A DNA stretch of 64,000 nucleotides from Drouetiella hepatica Uher 2000/2452 (lineage in GTDB: Bacteria; Cyanobacteriota; Cyanobacteriia; Elainellales; Elainellaceae), in contig JAHHHD010000009.1 in the NCBI GenBank assembly GCA_019359505.1, positions 62,001-126,000 on the forward strand, read 5' to 3'. Below are positions 59,651 through 64,000 of the stretch, one piece after another; the stretch's first letter is position 1; each line of letters opens with the position of its first letter. The notes below the pieces were generated by a model. That model ran no database searches. It worked only from the letters and a program-made list of their open reading frames with translations, and was not told the DNA's origin. The position numbers and the translations under genes were made by a program.

Positions 59651-60907
59651 TCAGTCTACGATTAGCAAATCCTGAACAAACCCATACAGATCGGACTCCG
59701 ATCGCCCTTCTAGCTGCCGATCTTTCAAGTCAATTAGCCCCTGGGATAGCTCTGTTGCGCGCTTCTTGTAGCTGTTGTTGGCAGTCAGTAGATCCATAAA
59801 CACCTCCTGCTCAATCTCCAGCCGACTGGCTTCTTCCGATAGGGGTGAAGCGTAAGCAACCGCATCGGCATCATATTTCAGCAAAAAAATCAGGGCATTG
59901 CTCATCTGCTGGAGCTGCTGCTGAAGTTTTCGGGTATCCAAATCTAGGCGATCGAAACCGACTTTTCCCTCAATTCGCAGTTCGACAATCGGTTGGTCAG
60001 CAGGAATCAGCTTCTGAAATTGAATGGCGGTTTGGATTTGGGCGATCGCCGCCTCTTCCACTTCTTCAAGACTTTCATGCCCCTCAGCCGTCCATCGCAG
60101 CCGCACGACCGATCGCTGATAGTAGTCTTGCTTTAGCTCTGCCTTGATCCCCGTTGCATCAATTTCTACTAAATATACGCCGCGATCGAAGCTAGACTCT
60201 TCAATGCTGTTTGCCTCAGTCGAGCCAGGATTAAAGATCCAGCCGCCCTCGGTATAGCTTTTGTGGATATGCCCCAACGCCAGGTAGTCTACTCCTGCCT
60301 GCTTGAGGGGCAGCAAATCGGCATAGCGCAGAGCGCCCTGATATCGAGCAATTTGCCCATCCAGCCCGTGATGAAACAGCAGGATCGTATGGGCGATCGG
60401 CGGTAACGCTTCAATAGCCGCCGCAATTTGCTCGATCGCCTTGGGCGCAGAAGCCCCATACCACTGTGAGCCTAGCACTCGCACCCCGCAGGGCAAATCC
60501 ACGTAGCCACCGTAGCCTTCTTGCCAAGGCGAATAAAAGCTTTCCTCCTGAGCCGAGTCACCCGGTTCTAGCAGCATCAGCAAGCCCCAATCCGCCAGGT
60601 AGCGCAGCCAGCTAGTTTTAGTGCCATAGGGACGGTTATCGTGATTTCCCTCGATCGCCAACACCGGGATTTTGGCTGCTTGCAGCAGTTGCAGACAGGT
60701 CTGTGCTTGGTTAAGGGTGGCAGGCAAAATATTGCGATGCTCAAACAGATCGCCTGCAATCACCACAAAATCAACCTTTTCGGCGATCGCATATTTCTCG
60801 ATCGCGTCCTGAAGCGCAAAAAAGAAGTCTTGGGTTCGCTGTTTATTGTCGTAGCGATCGAACCCTAGGTGAACATCAGCAAGGTGGAGAAACCGAGGCA
60901 TAAGCAA
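59651..60907 (-). CDS. SbcD/Mre11-like metallophosphoesterase, DNA repair exonuclease
   Basis: A 418-residue calcineurin-type phosphoesterase. The metal-binding motifs are in order: FLHLADVHLGFDR, VIAGDLFEHR, AIEGNHDNRPYG, LLFHHGLDG and LALGHIHKS. This set, with the capping domain that follows, matches SbcD/Mre11 nucleases that work with SbcC-type ATPases on DNA ends and hairpins. No sbcC lies in the window. A hairpin nuclease matters here because the window holds many long perfect palindromes. A second Met (MPRFLHLADVH, 60901) is the likely true start. Confidence 0.88.
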   Translation of the reverse strand: MLMPRFLHLADVHLGFDRYDNKQRTQDFFFALQDAIEKYAIAEKVDFVVIAGDLFEHRNILPATLNQAQTCLQLLQAAKIPVLAIEGNHDNRPYGTKTSWLRYLADWGLLMLLEPGDSAQEESFYSPWQEGYGGYVDLPCGVRVLGSQWYGASAPKAIEQIAAAIEALPPIAHTILLFHHGLDGQIARYQGALRYADLLPLKQAGVDYLALGHIHKSYTEGGWIFNPGSTEANSIEESSFDRGVYLVEIDATGIKAELKQDYYQRSVVRLRWTAEGHESLEEVEEAAIAQIQTAIQFQKLIPADQPIVELRIEGKVGFDRLDLDTRKLQQQLQQMSNALIFLLKYDADAVAYASPLSEEASRLEIEQEVFMDLLTANNSYKKRATELSQGLIDLKDRQLEGRSESDLYGFVQDLLIVD

Positions 60908-61002
60908 AAAGACTCTAGGATTCGGTCATTGTAGCCCCGCATTTGTCTAGAGTCTAGTACTGGTGATCTAATTAGACAGAATTTAGGATATTGCTGAATC
61001 TG

Positions 61003-61051
61003 GGTATGATTTTTCACAAGGGGCGCTCCGCCCCTTGTGAAAAATCATACC
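61003..61051. repeat. Extragenic hairpin, member i
   Basis: Perfect 23-bp arms beginning GGTATGATTTTTCACAAG (61003-61025) and complement (61029-61051), loop CTC. Its outer flank, read outward, is TCATACCCAGATTCAGCAAT, near-identical in plan to the flank of member a. It stands 20 bp after the prfA stop. Confidence 0.85.
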
Positions 61052-61071
61052 TAAAACCAGTCACGCCGAAT

Positions 61072-62492
<1,421 letters not shown>

Positions 62493-62576
62493 GGTAATAA
62501 AAACAGTTGATGGAATTCGATTTTAGCAAATTGAGCAAGACGTTAAGCCTGGAACACCAGGCATAAGGCATCAAGT

Positions 62577-62990
62577 CTAGCGCTTCGAGTATTGAGGAGC
62601 CTTACGAGCTTTGTGCAAGCCATACTTCTTCCGCTCAACAGCACGCGGGTCGCGAGACAGATAGCCCTCTACCTTCAAAGGCTTCCGGTTATCGGGATCA
62701 AGCTGACAAAGTGCCCGTGCCACACCTAACTTGATAGAATCGGCTTGTCCAGTCAAACCGCCACCGCTAGCATTTACCAGGATGTCATACTCACCACCCA
62801 AACCTAGCGTTTCCAGAGGGGCTTTAGCCGCCGTCAGATAGGTGGGGTTGAACTGAAGATACAAATCTCCCGGCTTACCATTGATCACGAGCTGACCTGT
62901 ACCTGGCACTAATCGAACTCTAGCCACCGCAGACTTACGCCGCCCGGTGCCCCAATAGACGACGCGATCGTTCTTATCTGTTGCCTGCAT
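62577..62990 (-). CDS. rpsI: 30S ribosomal protein S9
   Basis: A 137-residue S9. [19 protein letters not shown] is the conserved start and the C-terminal [16 protein letters not shown] is the tail that reaches the P-site tRNA anticodon, complete to its final Lys-Arg. Its ATG overlaps the rplM stop (TAATG), so the two are translationally coupled, as in E. coli. Confidence 0.97.
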   Translation of the reverse strand: MQATDKNDRVVYWGTGRRKSAVARVRLVPGTGQLVINGKPGDLYLQFNPTYLTAAKAPLETLGLGGEYDILVNASGGGLTGQADSIKLGVARALCQLDPDNRKPLKVEGYLSRDPRAVERKKYGLHKARKAPQYSKR

Positions 62991-63445
62991 TAGCTTTTCT
63001 CTCCAGGAATAGTTTGAACATTGAGAACCACGGGCAGTTGCGCTTGATGCGGATGATTCGTTCCGGCATACACCTTGAGCTTGGTGAAGAGCTGACGACC
63101 CAACGTATTTTTGGGCAGCATTCCCTTAACCGCTTGCTCAATAATCCGCTCTGGCATCCGGTCTTGCAGCTTAGCAAAGGTTTCGGTCTTCATTCCGCCT
63201 GGACGACCTGAGTGGCGGCGGTAAAGCTTCTGGCTGCTCTTCTTGCCTGTAACATTGATCTTCTCAGCATTGATCACAATCACAAAATCGCCTGTGTCCA
63301 TGTGAGGCGTATAGGTCGGCTTGTTTTTGCCGCGCAAAACCATAGCGATCTCGCTAGCCAATCGCCCCAACCGCTGATTCTCAGCATCCACTACATACCA
63401 ATCCCGAACAATCGAGTCTTGAGGCGGTAAATAAGTCTTGTTCAT
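62990..63445 (-). CDS. rplM: 50S ribosomal protein L13
   Basis: A 151-residue L13 from the Met of [21 protein letters not shown]; the open frame goes six codons further back but the family begins at [41 protein letters not shown] and [20 protein letters not shown] are diagnostic. L13 is an early assembly protein of the large subunit. truA stands 32 bp upstream. Confidence 0.97.
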   Translation of the reverse strand: MNKTYLPPQDSIVRDWYVVDAENQRLGRLASEIAMVLRGKNKPTYTPHMDTGDFVIVINAEKINVTGKKSSQKLYRRHSGRPGGMKTETFAKLQDRMPERIIEQAVKGMLPKNTLGRQLFTKLKVYAGTNHPHQAQLPVVLNVQTIPGEKS

Positions 63446-63477
63446 CACGCATTCCTTAAACAAATGTAAAGATAATC

Positions 63478-64000
63478 TTAGGGGATACAGCAGGTCAAGG
63501 CATCGTTCATCGCAGCCCCCGCTGCGGGGAAAACAAGCTTGGGCTGGGCATCATACCAAATCTCCGGAGCAAAGGGAAAATCAGGATAGCCCACTCTAAG
63601 CAAGCAAAGCCCCTGGGGCGGAGCGGCATACCTCACCAGATCGCGACGCTGCTGCTGCCACAGTTCAGTAAACTGTCCAGGCGATCGCTCCCCGCTCCCC
63701 ACCTGCACCAGCATTCCCACCAACAGCCGCACCATGCCATACAAAAAGCCGCTCGCCTGTAGCTCAATATGGAGAAGTGAACCCTGTCGATCGCACTCAG
63801 CCACCTGCATATCAACCCAGGAGTGAGGGCGTTTTGAGCCAGCTCGATGAAAGGCTGCTAGATGCTGCCGTCCGATTAGCGGATTTAGCGCCTCCTGCAT
63901 CAGCGACTCACTCAAAGGCGCGTGGTAGTAGTGCCAGGAAAACGATCGCACAAACAGATTTGGACAGTTTTCTGTATAGATCGTATATCGGTAGCGCCGC
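63478..64000 (-). CDS. truA: tRNA pseudouridine(38-40) synthase, 5' end cut off
   Basis: The C-terminal 174 residues of TruA. Reading in from the right edge gives [29 protein letters not shown], the RxYRYxI...W motif around the active site; the catalytic Asp is beyond the window. [21 protein letters not shown] and [14 protein letters not shown] are the family C-terminal motifs. The GTG at 63951 is internal. It modifies positions 38-40 of tRNA anticodon arms and heads the ribosomal-protein run. Confidence 0.96.
   Translation of the reverse strand, partial: RRYRYTIYTENCPNLFVRSFSWHYYHAPLSESLMQEALNPLIGRQHLAAFHRAGSKRPHSWVDMQVAECDRQGSLLHIELQASGFLYGMVRLLVGMLVQVGSGERSPGQFTELWQQQRRDLVRYAAPPQGLCLLRVGYPDFPFAPEIWYDAQPKLVFPAAGAAMNDALTCCIP

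Noticed and set aside
26329-61051. Calling the hairpin family ordinary Rho-independent terminators
   Set aside because: The T-tract precedes the stem on both strands, and three members lie between divergent genes.

Overview
The window is chromosomal DNA from a cyanobacterium. The octamer GCGATCGC and its GCGATCG variants (HIP1) occur throughout, inside genes and between them. Housekeeping products (TrpB, TruB, PrfA, L31, S9, L13, TruA) and accessory families (NB-ARC/WD40 STAND proteins, Uma2 proteins, RTX proteins, a DUF4347 protein, a CtpA-type protease) are typical of that phylum. A filamentous Leptolyngbya-like organism is my guess only. Both ends cut genes: a HAD hydrolase on the left and truA on the right.

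Layout. 1-1.8 kb: a phosphonatase-like HAD hydrolase and an FAD oxidoreductase, a known aminophosphonate-breakdown pair. 1.9-19.5 kb: an accessory block with two STAND ATPases, a 2096-residue RTX protein, a smaller RTX protein, a Uma2 protein, an IS5-type MITE, a DUF2267 protein and a CbbX-like AAA+ ATPase with a TerB-like N-terminus. 19.6-24.8 kb: an HxlR/SDR divergent pair with a palindromic operator candidate, a DUF433-DUF5615 toxin-antitoxin pair, orphan small genes and repeat arrays. 24.4-41.6 kb: mostly core genes (SUI1-like factor, trpB, CAP lipoprotein, RNase D-like, pirin with HxlR, FGGY kinase, SGNH hydrolase, GT39-like transferase, DprA-like, DHH phosphoesterase, HNH, alr). 41.7-46.7 kb: tRNA-Ser(GCT), 5-formyl-THF cyclo-ligase, Bcp, Nudix, Na+/H+ antiporter, galE. 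47-55.8 kb: a DUF4347/lectin/RTX surface protein, then a DUF2791 ATPase with a TerB_N/TerB/TerB_C protein, divergent from a SWIM zinc-finger protein. 56-64 kb: Ctp protease, truB, an EI24 membrane protein, an SbcD-like nuclease and the truA-rplM-rpsI-rpmE-prfA cluster.

The most unusual material is repeat structure outside genes. At least nine long hairpins share one design: a T-tract in the 5' arm, an A-tract in the 3' arm, variable but complementary inner stems, and often a CTNCG-type loop. The tract order is the reverse of an intrinsic terminator, and several lie between divergent genes. Two unrelated 21-bp arrays sit between convergent stop codons. At least eight genes carry 15-bp in-frame tandem duplications. 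The best candidate protein system is the TerB/DUF2791/SWIM locus at 50.2-55.8 kb, which lacks the helicase partner I would expect. No CRISPR array, rRNA or complete insertion sequence was seen.
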